DNA of 64,000 bases from Sphingobium lactosutens DS20 (GTDB lineage Bacteria; Pseudomonadota; Alphaproteobacteria; Sphingomonadales; Sphingomonadaceae): NCBI RefSeq assembly GCF_000445105.1, contig NZ_ATDP01000089.1:104233-168232 (forward strand), read 5' to 3'. Of the stretch, positions 27,986 through 36,505 are shown piece after piece. The first letter of the stretch is position 1. Each line of letters begins with the position of its first letter. The position numbers and the translations under genes are program-made. Under the pieces are notes generated by a model that was given only the letters and a program-made list of their open reading frames with translations, made no database searches and was not told the DNA's origin.

Positions 27986-29440
27986 TCAGTTTCCATTGCC
28001 AGTCGCTCGACGTGCCGCTGGATCACCCCACCCTCCGCCCAGTGCGAGAAAGAGCCGGACCCGATCGGTTGCGATCGTCGTTTGCGAGGCTGCAAGCGCT
28101 GCTTCGGCCTGTGCGAACGTCCGCTGCGCATCAAGGGTTTCGAGGCCAGAGGCCAGCCCGCCACGCGCCAGCCGTTGCTGGAGGACCAGGGCCTTGCGGC
28201 TTTCGTCGCGGGCCGTAGCGAGGCGCGCATTCTCCTCGATGTCACGCGCGTAGGTCGCCAGCGCCGTCTCTGTTTCGCGCAAGGCGCCCAGCACCCGCCC
28301 GTCGAACGTTGCAAGCGCGGCGCGACTGGTCGCATTCGCCTGCTCGATCCGCGTGCGCGCCACGCGCCGGTTAGGGAAGCTCCACGAGATGAGCGGGCCA
28401 GCACTGAACCGGAACGCGGCACTGTCCATAAGGCCGTCAAGGCTGCGCGAAGTCGACCCGAGCGACGCGCCAAGGCTGATCGTGGGGTATAGATCGGCAG
28501 TCGCGACCCCGATCCGCGCCGTGGCTGCGGCGAGCTGGCGCTCCGCCTCCCTGATGTCCGGTCGACGCCGCAACAAGGCGGCGCCATCGCCGATGGGCAA
28601 GGCCTGCCGTATCGTCGGGACCGTGCTGCATGTCGCCAGTTCCGGCGGAAAATCCTTCGGCTCCCGGCCAAGGAGCACGGCCAGTCGATATAAAGCGGCC
28701 CGCCGGCTGCTCTCCAGTCGAGGCACAGCGGCACGCAACTGGGCAAGGAGGGTTGCGGATCGCGCGATGTCGAGCGGTGTGCCAACCCCCGCGCGCCTGC
28801 CCCGCTCCAGCAGCGCAAGACTTTGCTGCTGCAAGGCGACGGAGCGATTGGCGACGGTGATCTGAGCGCCTGCCGCACACGCTCCGCTATATGCGTCGAC
28901 GACATCGGCGACGACCGTGATCACCGCCAGGTCATAAGCCGCCGCCTGTGCGCCGGCGTCGGCTTCGACCGCTTCGATGCCGCGGCGGATGCGCCCGACA
29001 ACGTCCACTTCATATGATATGCTTGCGCCCATGTCGAAGGTCGTGTGAACGCCGGCCGGGGAACCGATGCCAAGGTTCGACGCTTCGCCGACCGAAGGCT
29101 GCGCATCCAGGCCGGTCTGAACACCGGCACGCGCCCGTGCCTCGGCAACGATGGCGCGGGACCGTTCGAGATTGGCGGCGGCTACCCTCAGATCGGTATT
29201 AGCCCCGAGCGCTTCCTCGACCAGCGCATCGAGGCGCTGGTCCGCATAAAGCTGCCACCACCGATCCGGCAGAGGTTCGGATTTGAACGCGGCCGCCCCG
29301 CCTTCCACGAAAGCCGATCGCGCGCCCTCTCTCGACGCCGAGGGCACGGGCGGGGCATAATCCGGCCCTACAGCCGCGCATCCCGCGATCAGGAGGGAAG
29401 CGACCGGGACGATCGAGGCGAGTGATTTGCGCATGGCCAT
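27986..29440 (-). CDS. NodT-type outer membrane efflux lipoprotein
   Basis: This 484-residue outer membrane factor has a lipoprotein signal (lipobox LIAGC) and two OEP repeats, including ERQLAAATARIGVATADLYP. It ends the MarR-FUSC-DUF1656-HlyD-NodT operon and starts 4 bp after the HlyD gene (start 29440; GGGAGC upstream). It would be the outer channel for the FUSC exporter and is distinct from the RND channel at 21001. Confidence 0.88.
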   Translation of the reverse strand: MAMRKSLASIVPVASLLIAGCAAVGPDYAPPVPSASREGARSAFVEGGAAAFKSEPLPDRWWQLYADQRLDALVEEALGANTDLRVAAANLERSRAIVAEARARAGVQTGLDAQPSVGEASNLGIGSPAGVHTTFDMGASISYEVDVVGRIRRGIEAVEADAGAQAAAYDLAVITVVADVVDAYSGACAAGAQITVANRSVALQQQSLALLERGRRAGVGTPLDIARSATLLAQLRAAVPRLESSRRAALYRLAVLLGREPKDFPPELATCSTVPTIRQALPIGDGAALLRRRPDIREAERQLAAATARIGVATADLYPTISLGASLGSTSRSLDGLMDSAAFRFSAGPLISWSFPNRRVARTRIEQANATSRAALATFDGRVLGALRETETALATYARDIEENARLATARDESRKALVLQQRLARGGLASGLETLDAQRTFAQAEAALAASQTTIATDRVRLFLALGGGWGDPAARRATGNGN

Positions 29441-29444
29441 CGCG

Positions 29445-30353
29445 TCACTTGCTCCCGGCGAACCTGAAATTCTCGTCGGCGCCATCAAGCGTCACCGTCA
29501 CCGTGCGCCCTGCGACAAGGTCCAGCCCCCGGGGCACCTTGTCTATCGCAATCCGCACGGGAATGCGCTGGGCGAGGCGGATCCAGTTGAAGGTGGGATT
29601 GACGTTCGCCAGCAGCGTGCCTGCCGTCGTGGTCCGCTCCCGGTCGTCGATGCCCGCCGAGCGACCCTCCACGTGGCCCTTTATCGGCCGGTCTTCCCCC
29701 ATGACCTGGATGGTGACCGGCGCGCCGGGATGGATGCGGGGCAGCTTGGTTTCCTCGAAATAGCCGGCGACGTAGAAGCTGTCGGAATCGACCAGCGCCA
29801 TCACAGGCTGGCCCGCGGTGGCATAGGCGCCGGGGCGCAGGGAGAAGTTGGTGATGATGCCGTTGACCGATGCGCGTACCTGCGACCGCTCCAGGTTGAT
29901 CCGGGCAAGCTCGAGCGCCGCTATCGCCTGCGCGTAGCGGGCTCGCGCCTCCTCGGCCGCGCTTCTGCGATTGTCACGATCCTGGTCGGACACCACGTCG
30001 CCGAGCGAACGATAGCGGCGATCCTCCCGTTCGGCCGCCGTCAGCGTCGCGCGCGCCGTCGCCACCGCCGCCTCGGCCTGATCGCGCGCGTTGCGGAGCC
30101 GGGCATGGTCGACGACGAAGAGGACATCGCCCCGTTTCACGACCTGGTTGTCGCGGACGAGCACTTGTTCGACCCGGCCCGAGACATCGGCCGCCAGCGG
30201 AACGACGTCCGCCCGGATCTTGCCGTCGCGGGTTTGCGGGGCGAAGGTGTAGTAGGTATAGAGCTGCCACAGGACGAAGATCGCAAGAGCAACCACGAAG
30301 AGTGTGAGAAGCGGTTTGATCAATCGTTTCAGACGGTCTCTGGTCAGGATCAT
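29445..30353 (-). CDS. HlyD/AaeA-like membrane fusion protein
   Basis: This 302-residue adaptor has one N-terminal transmembrane helix (about residues 12-32), a biotinyl-lipoyl half-motif (VLVRDNQVVKRGDVLFVVD), a short coiled-coil pair and a beta barrel. It matches AaeA or EmrA adaptors that pair with FUSC exporters. It lies 10 bp from the DUF1656 gene. Confidence 0.88.
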   Translation of the reverse strand: MILTRDRLKRLIKPLLTLFVVALAIFVLWQLYTYYTFAPQTRDGKIRADVVPLAADVSGRVEQVLVRDNQVVKRGDVLFVVDHARLRNARDQAEAAVATARATLTAAEREDRRYRSLGDVVSDQDRDNRRSAAEEARARYAQAIAALELARINLERSQVRASVNGIITNFSLRPGAYATAGQPVMALVDSDSFYVAGYFEETKLPRIHPGAPVTIQVMGEDRPIKGHVEGRSAGIDDRERTTTAGTLLANVNPTFNWIRLAQRIPVRIAIDKVPRGLDLVAGRTVTVTLDGADENFRFAGSK

Positions 30354-30363
30354 GGGCGTGACT

Positions 30364-30576
30364 TCATGTCTTGGTGATGAGGCGCAGGACGGCGAAGGCC
30401 AGTCCCGTCAGGGTGATCAGCAGGGCCGTGTCGAACAGGGGGCGCTGCCAGATGAACCGATAGAGGCCAGCCGCATCCAGCAGCCGCGACAGGACGGCCC
30501 GGACGAGCAGGGCGGCCGCCATGCACAGCAGGAGCGGCGAGAGGAAAATCCCCACGATATTGACCTCGCCGATCAT
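30364..30576 (-). CDS. DUF1656 (AaeX-like) small membrane protein
   Basis: This 70-residue protein has two hydrophobic helices. It matches DUF1656, always found between FUSC and HlyD genes (AaeX in E. coli). Its start overlaps the FUSC stop by 4 bp. It is presumed to be an accessory subunit of the exporter, with unproven function. Confidence 0.85.
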   Translation of the reverse strand: MIGEVNIVGIFLSPLLLCMAAALLVRAVLSRLLDAAGLYRFIWQRPLFDTALLITLTGLAFAVLRLITKT

Positions 30577-32561
30577 GGGGCCGGCTCCCAGGCCGGTGCG
30601 CGATGGAAGAGCGCCAGCCTGAGCCCGGCGAGGCTATGAAGGGTCGCATGGCGGTCGTCGTTCGACGTGCCGTCGCTGGCACGAACCGTGTCCATCGCGG
30701 TGTCGATGACGGTCAGAAATTGCGGCGAAGGATCATCCGCGTCGATTTGCCGGGGCGCACTTTCCAGAACCTGCTCGACTTTTTCCCGGGCGGCCGCTCC
30801 CAGCCTGTCCGCGGCCATCCGCAGATCGCCGATATTGAGACCCGCACGCATGCGGACAAGCAGCGTCGCTGAGCGCTCGATCTGACCATTTGCGGCCAGC
30901 CGCGTCGAGAGCGCGGCAATCCGGTTGAGCGCGCGTTCGACATAGCCGTTTCTTTCCCTGGACGTGGCGGTACGGCTCAGCCGGGAAATCTCGGCAATCT
31001 CCATGCGCAATACCCGGTGAACCTGATAGTCGACGCCGAGCGTACGCGAGAGGTTCATGCATAAAGTGGCGACCATGAAGCCTGGGATGAGAGCCAGATT
31101 CGCCTCTAGGAACGTATCGAACGCCGCTGGCGTGTAGCTGGCCTGAAGGTTGATCCCGCTCAGAGAGAAGAGAAAGATGAGCAGCACCATCGGATTGACC
31201 GCGATCCAGGCGGCGAGCGGCAGGATGAAGATGGCCATCACCGCGAGGAAGGTCGGATAGTCAGTTGCCAGCGGTAGGAGACCGTAGTTCAGCGCTATGG
31301 ACAGCACGAGCGCAAGCATCAGGAGGCGGCCGGTCACCGCCATGATCCGTCCGGGCTGGTCCATCATGCCGAAAAAGCCCACCAGCGCGACTGCGAGGGT
31401 AAATGTATTCGCGCCCTGGCGCCAACCGGTAGCGTACCAGAAGCCGCAGAGCAGCAGATAGCCGGCAAACAGGCCAAGCGAGACCTGAACGGCGAGGCCA
31501 ATATCCGGCTTCAGCGGGAAATTGCGGGCCTTCGCCACATCCCGGGCGAGGGCGGGACTGAGATCGCCGGACCCGTTCAACGAGCGATCGATGGCATGTA
31601 TCTCGCTCCAGATCATCAGCATATCAGCCATCATGTCGGCGAGCGCCCCATGGACGAGTTTCAGCCAGGCTGCGCGCGGGCCGTCGGGCTTCGGCAGATC
31701 GTGCAGGGCTTCGATCAGTCGCGGCGGGGCCGACCGGCCTACTTCCAGACATTCGGTCGCGAGAGCGAGGGGCGGAGCGATCGCCTCCCGTTCCTGTGCA
31801 TCGAGTGCGGCGATCCTGTCTCCTATGGCCGAAAGCAGCGGGATCATGCGGATCAGCCGTTGCTGGATGGCCAGTCCGCCGTTCAGCACGCCCTTGTTGA
31901 CGGCGGGATCGTAGCGCAATTGCGCAGTCGTCTGCGACAGGGTGATGATATCGGCGAGGGATTTGAGCCGGTCATGCGCTGCCTGGGCATCGTCAGGATG
32001 ACCCTCGACAACATCCATCGCCCATTTCTTCATGGATGGCAGCCAGCGAGCCAGGCTTGCCCGCAACATATGTTCGGATGAACGTGGCGCGATCACACTG
32101 TCGACCATGGTCACGACGATCACGCCAAGCCCGATCTCGCTAACGCGCGCCACCATCGTGTCAAAGAGACGTTCGGGATGATCGAATGCGGGAACAGCGA
32201 TGAGCGCGAGGGTCAGTCCGAAGAGCCAGAAAGCATAGCTACGGGGCGTTCTGTCGATGAAGGACAATCCCATCGCCGTACAGATCGCTATTCCGAGCGA
32301 CAGGATGAACAGGCCGCTCACATTGCCGAAGACCGAGGCAAGAAGCAGCGTAGCCACGCCGGCCGAGAATGTCCCGAAGAAGCGGTAGGCCGCTTTTGAC
32401 CGGATCGCGCCGGATGTAGGGTTCATGCAGGCGCCGCAGGTGACGAGCGCCCAATATGGTTGCGGCAGCCCGATCCATGCGGCAATCGAGAAGGCGATCA
32501 TGCCGGCGAGGTAGAGCTTGATTGCGAAGATCGCCTGATCGGCCGTCAGGGCCATTTTCAC
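30573..32561 (-). CDS. FUSC-family inner membrane exporter (AaeB-like)
   Basis: This 662-residue protein has two blocks of membrane helices, at about residues 15-160 and 355-500, each followed by a soluble helical domain. This is the fusaric-acid-resistance / AaeB plan for aromatic acid efflux. The GTG at 32561 has GGGGAAG 7 bp upstream and overlaps the MarR stop. ATG 32555 is an alternative. Next to a catabolic cluster for aromatics it may relieve build-up of acidic intermediates. Confidence 0.88.
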   Translation of the reverse strand: MKMALTADQAIFAIKLYLAGMIAFSIAAWIGLPQPYWALVTCGACMNPTSGAIRSKAAYRFFGTFSAGVATLLLASVFGNVSGLFILSLGIAICTAMGLSFIDRTPRSYAFWLFGLTLALIAVPAFDHPERLFDTMVARVSEIGLGVIVVTMVDSVIAPRSSEHMLRASLARWLPSMKKWAMDVVEGHPDDAQAAHDRLKSLADIITLSQTTAQLRYDPAVNKGVLNGGLAIQQRLIRMIPLLSAIGDRIAALDAQEREAIAPPLALATECLEVGRSAPPRLIEALHDLPKPDGPRAAWLKLVHGALADMMADMLMIWSEIHAIDRSLNGSGDLSPALARDVAKARNFPLKPDIGLAVQVSLGLFAGYLLLCGFWYATGWRQGANTFTLAVALVGFFGMMDQPGRIMAVTGRLLMLALVLSIALNYGLLPLATDYPTFLAVMAIFILPLAAWIAVNPMVLLIFLFSLSGINLQASYTPAAFDTFLEANLALIPGFMVATLCMNLSRTLGVDYQVHRVLRMEIAEISRLSRTATSRERNGYVERALNRIAALSTRLAANGQIERSATLLVRMRAGLNIGDLRMAADRLGAAAREKVEQVLESAPRQIDADDPSPQFLTVIDTAMDTVRASDGTSNDDRHATLHSLAGLRLALFHRAPAWEPAP

Positions 32562-33028
32562 CGATCGGCTTCCCCGCTCTGGAGGAAATCGGTGATGCGC
32601 CTTTCGAACAGGCGAAGCACCCTGGTCGCCGTCTCGATCTCCTCGAGGGGAATGTCGGCGAGCAGTGACTTCCTTAGTCGAACAAACTCTTCCTCCAGTC
32701 GAGCGCCCAGCGCGCGCCCTTTGTCAGTCGCGTGGATGATCCGTATGCGCCGATCCTGCCCGTACCCGCGTCGCTCCAGATATCCCGCTGCTTCCGCCTG
32801 ATCGACGATGCGGACCATCGCGCCATGGTTGACGCCCACTTCCTCCGCCAGCGCGCCTTGCCGGATCCCGTCTTCGCCCGCGCGGGTCACCATGATGACG
32901 GCCGAACTGATGGGGACGGGTACATCGAAATTCGCGGCCACGAGTGTCACCGCCTGAATCCAGACGCGACGTACAGGCTGCAGCGAGGTCGTGAAGGCGA
33001 GAAAGGAGAGCGCGGGCGATTTGGCCAT
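32558..33028 (-). CDS. MarR-family regulator of the FUSC operon
   Basis: This 156-residue protein has a MarR winged helix (ALAEEVGVNHGAMVRIVDQAEAAGYLERR, with wing residues DRRIR). It is the first gene of the efflux operon and overlaps the FUSC gene, so it should repress its own operon until an aromatic acid binds. A double palindrome lies just upstream. Confidence 0.88.
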   Translation of the reverse strand: MAKSPALSFLAFTTSLQPVRRVWIQAVTLVAANFDVPVPISSAVIMVTRAGEDGIRQGALAEEVGVNHGAMVRIVDQAEAAGYLERRGYGQDRRIRIIHATDKGRALGARLEEEFVRLRKSLLADIPLEEIETATRVLRLFERRITDFLQSGEADR

Positions 33029-33052
33029 GGTGGCTCCATAGCGCGCCCTTCA

Positions 33053-33076
33053 TTATAGTTCAATAGGCAACTATTG
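33053..33076. promoter_or_regulatory. MarR operator candidate
   Basis: Two overlapping dyads sit 25-48 bp before the MarR start: ATAGTT-N8-AACTAT (33055-33074) and CAATAG-GCAA-CTATTG (33061-33076). MarR proteins bind palindromes of 16-20 bp with such AT-rich arms, and the position fits autorepression. Confidence 0.6.
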
Positions 33077-33219
33077 CTTTGGCTCTGATTAGTGCCATAT
33101 TTCGCCGTAAGTTGCACGGCCAGGTGCGGCCGGGGGCAGGGAAAGTGTCAACGTCTCCCTGGCTAACATTGCATCGAAAATCGCGCCTTCGGCTGGCTGC
33201 TATTTCCGATGCCTTCAAA

Positions 33220-33625
33220 GGCGGCTTTGGCGAGACCTCGCCATCGCATTCGGCGCAGGCCGTAGCATCGCTTCCATGTACCGAAGATCTTCTCGATGAG
33301 GGCGCGCACGCGATGGATCGGTTGATTCCATTCGTGGAGCTTGCAGACCGTTTCAGCTTCGTCGCGGCCCTACATGCCGGTGGCGACGATCCGGGGAATA
33401 CCGCCTTTTGCCAGCAAGGCACCACAGAAGTGATTGCCGCGATAGGCGCTATCGGCAAACACCTCACCGGGATTGTCGGGCAAGGCATCGGGACCTGCCT
33501 TGCCATCATTGATATTTGCCGATGTGATCGACACTTCCTCGACCAACGCGGTATCGGCATCGGCGCCCATGTGGGCCTTGAATACGTGGACAGCCCGATA
33601 CTGTGTCGGCCGCCATGACGAGGGC
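33220..33625 (-). pseudogene. IS5-family transposase remnant
   Basis: Minus-strand reading gives the IS5-type DDE region (FKAHMGADADTALVEEVSI, then EVFADSAYRG). A TAG stop stands where the family has the tryptophan of ATGMWGRDE, and reading continues to IEKIFGTWKRCYGLRRMRWRG before homology stops at 33220. Both the N-terminal part and the last 30 or so residues are missing. The 90 bp at 33220-33309 recur inverted at 51498-51587. Confidence 0.75.
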
Positions 33626-33893
33626 AACATCGAGCGTATGCACATAGCGGCTGTCGCCATCCATGTCCCGCTCGTCGAAAAACTCGACGATGGGCAAGCC
33701 CATCGGACAAGCGGACTGGCCGTCCTTCGTGTCCTCGAACCGGAAAGCGCTCCCAACCGTGTCGATCTCAGCCTTTCTAACCTCGATAATCTCACCGCGT
33801 CGGCAGCCCGACATGGCGATCAGGCGGATGATGTCGACAGCGCGCGTATAGTGTTCGGCCTCGGCTGCTTTGGCGAGGAGGCCCTAGGCAGGA
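33626..33893 (-). pseudogene. tyrosine recombinase (integrase) fragment
   Basis: The frame reads AEHYTRAVDIIRLIAMSGCRRG followed by EIIEVRKAEID, DTKDGQSACPMGLP and FFDERDMDGDSRYV. This is the catalytic-domain entry of phage-type integrases, including the first active arginine in GCRRGEI. The rest, with the H-x-x-R box and tyrosine, has been lost where the IS5 remnant begins. An integration event of an island or phage is likely in the past. Confidence 0.7.
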
Positions 33894-33940
33894 TGCGATA
33901 ATTCCGCTTTACATCTGACTGAACCTTGCCGCCACAGGCC

Positions 33941-34843
33941 TCATTTGACGGGAAAGGTCACGCCGGTCAGCTCCTCGGACACCGCCCAGAGCTGTTGCTG
34001 GATCTTTTGGTCGTGTGAGGCGGCGCTGGAGGTGACCAGTTTGGGATATCCGCGCATCTCGCCCCATCCGTCAGGACCGTAAAACTCTCCCCCGAGGATA
34101 GAAGGATCGGTTGCCGCACGCAATGTGGGTAGGGCCCCTATTGCTGCCTTCTGGGTGATCAGCGGCGCAAGCCCGGTGACGATCATACGCATCCAGCCCG
34201 GCAGATTGCGGGCGAGCTCGGTATTGGACACGCCGGGATGCGCCGCCACCGCGATCGTGCTGCCGTGATACGCCAGGCGGCGCTGCAATTCATAGGTGAA
34301 CATCAGATTGGCAAGCTTGGACTGACCATAGGCCCCGCTGCGGCTATAGCTGCGCTGCCATAGCAGGTCGTCGAAATGGATCGCTGCATTGATGCGGTGG
34401 GCGGTGCTGCTGACAGTCACCACGCGGGAGCCGGGAACCGGAAGCAGGCTCTCCAGCAACAGGCCGGTCAGCGCGAAATGGCCAAGATGGTTGGTGCCGA
34501 ACTGCAACTCGAACCCGTCAGCCGTGGTCAGTTTCGGCGTGTACATCACCCCGGCGTTGTTGATGAGCAAATCAATGCGTGGATAGGCGGCGCGCAAATC
34601 CGCCGCCGCCGTGCGGATGGAGTCCAGCGAGGTCAGGTCCAGCAGCTGCACAGCGGTATTGCCTGTGATCCGCGCTGCCGCCTGCCTGCCTTTTTCGACA
34701 TCACGGACCGCCAGCACCACCGTTGCTCCATGCCCGGCCAGCATTCGTGCGGTTTCAAAGCCCAGCCCGGTATTACCGCCGGTGACGATGGCGATGCGGC
34801 CCCGCTGATCCGGGATCCTTTGTTCCGTCCAATTACCGCTCAT
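33941..34843 (-). CDS. short-chain dehydrogenase/reductase, retinol-dehydrogenase-like
   Basis: This 300-residue SDR has the cofactor motif TGGNTGLG (21-28), NNAG (95-98), the catalytic serine near 145, and YGQSK with Y172 and K176. It resembles the retinol dehydrogenase/protochlorophyllide reductase-like group and should reduce or oxidise a carbonyl or alcohol with NADP(H). It is divergent from a TetR gene across 93 bp with three operator-like repeats, so it is probably the target of that regulator. Confidence 0.88.
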   Translation of the reverse strand: MSGNWTEQRIPDQRGRIAIVTGGNTGLGFETARMLAGHGATVVLAVRDVEKGRQAAARITGNTAVQLLDLTSLDSIRTAAADLRAAYPRIDLLINNAGVMYTPKLTTADGFELQFGTNHLGHFALTGLLLESLLPVPGSRVVTVSSTAHRINAAIHFDDLLWQRSYSRSGAYGQSKLANLMFTYELQRRLAYHGSTIAVAAHPGVSNTELARNLPGWMRMIVTGLAPLITQKAAIGALPTLRAATDPSILGGEFYGPDGWGEMRGYPKLVTSSAASHDQKIQQQLWAVSEELTGVTFPVK

Positions 34844-34859
34844 GACAGTTTCCTATGAA

Positions 34860-34921
34860 ACCGGTAGTCTGTAATGCAGGATTTACGGACCGACAGTCTT
34901 TTGTCAAGAGACCGAAGGTCT
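34860..34921. promoter_or_regulatory. three copies of ACCGnnnGTCT between SDR and TetR genes
   Basis: ACCGGTAGTCT (34860-34870), ACCGACAGTCT (34889-34899) and ACCGAAGGTCT (34911-34921) repeat in the same orientation. Each is itself a partial dyad, and the last extends to AGACC-GAA-GGTCT. They fill the SDR/TetR divergent promoter and are likely TetR binding sites. Confidence 0.6.
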
Positions 34922-34936
34922 TTAATTGAGGTGGGC

Positions 34937-35602
34937 ATGACGTTCCAGAGAGCGCGAAATGAAGAGCAACGAGAGGCCCGGCGACGCGCGATCCTCGATA
35001 CGACGGTGACGATGCTCAATGAGATGCCGGTGGCCGAGGTCAGCCTCAACGAACTCAGTCGCCGGGTGGGCTTGGCCAAATCGAATGTCATGCGCTATTT
35101 CGAATCGCGCGAGGCGGTCCTGCTTGAATTGCTCAGTGATTATCTTGAGCGCTGGCTGGTGGACCTGGCGGCAGAGCTCGCGATCGGTGTCGAGATGGAG
35201 GCTGCTCCTCTCATGCGGACGCGCCAGATGGCGGATGTGCTCAGCCGGTCCCTGGCGACCCGCCCGGTGCTGTGCGATCTCTTCGGCGCGCAAGGGGGAG
35301 TGCTGGAGCACAATGTCTCGGTCGAGGTCATCAAGCGGCACAAGCGCGCGTCCCAAACGAACCTGAAGGTGATGACGGACCTGGCACTGCGCCATATCCC
35401 GGAGCTGGGGGAGGGGGCGCAAATGGCCTGCCTGATGGCTCTCTTGTCGGCCGGCGCGCTGTCAGCCTATACGCCGCCACCGCCCAGCCTCCTTGCCGCT
35501 TACGAAGAGGAACCTGCGCTCGGCGCACTTCACATGGAGTTCGCAAATGTGCTTCGCGCATCGATCGCCCTTACATTCCTGGGCGCTCTGCCGCGCGACT
35601 GA
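34937..35602 (+). CDS. TetR-family regulator of the SDR gene
   Basis: This 221-residue protein has a TetR helix-turn-helix at about residues 15-60 ([30 protein letters not shown]). The second half matches the TetR-like C-terminal domains seen next to SDR genes. ATG 34937 follows GAGGTGG. The longer frame from 34874 runs through the operator repeats and is unlikely. Confidence 0.87.
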   Translation: MTFQRARNEEQREARRRAILDTTVTMLNEMPVAEVSLNELSRRVGLAKSNVMRYFESREAVLLELLSDYLERWLVDLAAELAIGVEMEAAPLMRTRQMADVLSRSLATRPVLCDLFGAQGGVLEHNVSVEVIKRHKRASQTNLKVMTDLALRHIPELGEGAQMACLMALLSAGALSAYTPPPPSLLAAYEEEPALGALHMEFANVLRASIALTFLGALPRD

Positions 35603-35649
35603 GCGAGCCGCGACCCATTAGGCAGGTCTTTGATATATGGGCTCGATCC

Positions 35650-36453
35650 TTTTGCGGTGGGCGAAACACCTTCGATCGTCCTCGGCAAGGCCGGATCTCC
35701 CGCAAGTCTGTGACACGGATCACGTCGTAGTTATGCGCCAACGCCGTTCGTCGAGGAAACAGAAGCCAACGGTCGTTCGCACCTACTGCGCTACGGAAAC
35801 CCTCGGGATCGGCGACGCAGACGCGTGTACCGTGCCGGCAATAGCGGATGTAGCGACCTATGGTGGCCGACGTGCCGCCGTTTCCCGCACCGCAGACGAT
35901 CCACGCCGGGACCGGGAGTTCCTCCTCGCGCATCTGTTGGAAAATGCTCTCGGAGATGTTGTTGCCGCGCCAATCGGTCGCGCGCTCGGCATTGCTGAAC
36001 TGGTCCAGGTAATGCCCGCCCGTCGCCGCCGCGAGCCGGCGGGCTTCGTCGTACACCGCGAGCGGATTGGCCACCATGAAACCGGATGGCATCAAGCTTA
36101 GCCGGGGCAGCCGCTTGCGGCACCACTGCGATGAAGCGCAATCCGAGCAACTTGGCGAGATAAGCTTCCGAAACCGCCGTCGAGCCAGAGGACGCCTCGA
36201 TCAGCACGGTATCGGGGCCGATCTGCTCATTGCACAGAGCATAGAGGAAAAGCGAGCGGGCGAGCCGATGCTTAAGGCTGCCGGTGGGATGCGTGCTCTC
36301 GTCTTTCAGGTAGAGTGTAATGCCCGGCACCTTCGGCAGTTCGACCCGTATTAGGTGGGTGTCGGCCGAGCGGTTGTAGTCCGCCTCAACGAGCCGGATC
36401 GCTTTGCAGAGCCAATGCCGATCGACCCGGCCGCCGCCGGAGGATGCTATCAT
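35650..36453 (-). pseudogene. cysteine-synthase-family PLP enzyme, frameshifted
   Basis: The frame from 36453 encodes the start of a CysK/CBS-like enzyme, with the PLP lysine in [12 protein letters not shown] and the phosphate loop [10 protein letters not shown]. Near 36075 the homology moves to another minus-strand frame, which carries [18 protein letters not shown] and [18 protein letters not shown]. Homology ends near DPEG at about 35800, short of the normal C-terminus. One indel and a 3' loss make the gene non-functional. A CTGGAGAG site precedes the start. Confidence 0.78.
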
Positions 36454-36505
36454 CGTGTGCTCTCCAGGTGTCGAGTTTGCTTGGCGGGACTGCGTTCGCC
36501 AGAGA

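Noticed and set aside
27877..28905. Long minus-strand open frame over the NodT gene
   Set aside because: It is a shadow of the NodT-type lipoprotein in another frame, with arginine/serine-rich low-quality sequence and no family match.
29427..30377. 316-codon plus-strand frame opposite the HlyD gene
   Set aside because: Antisense to a clear membrane fusion protein, with no domain of its own.
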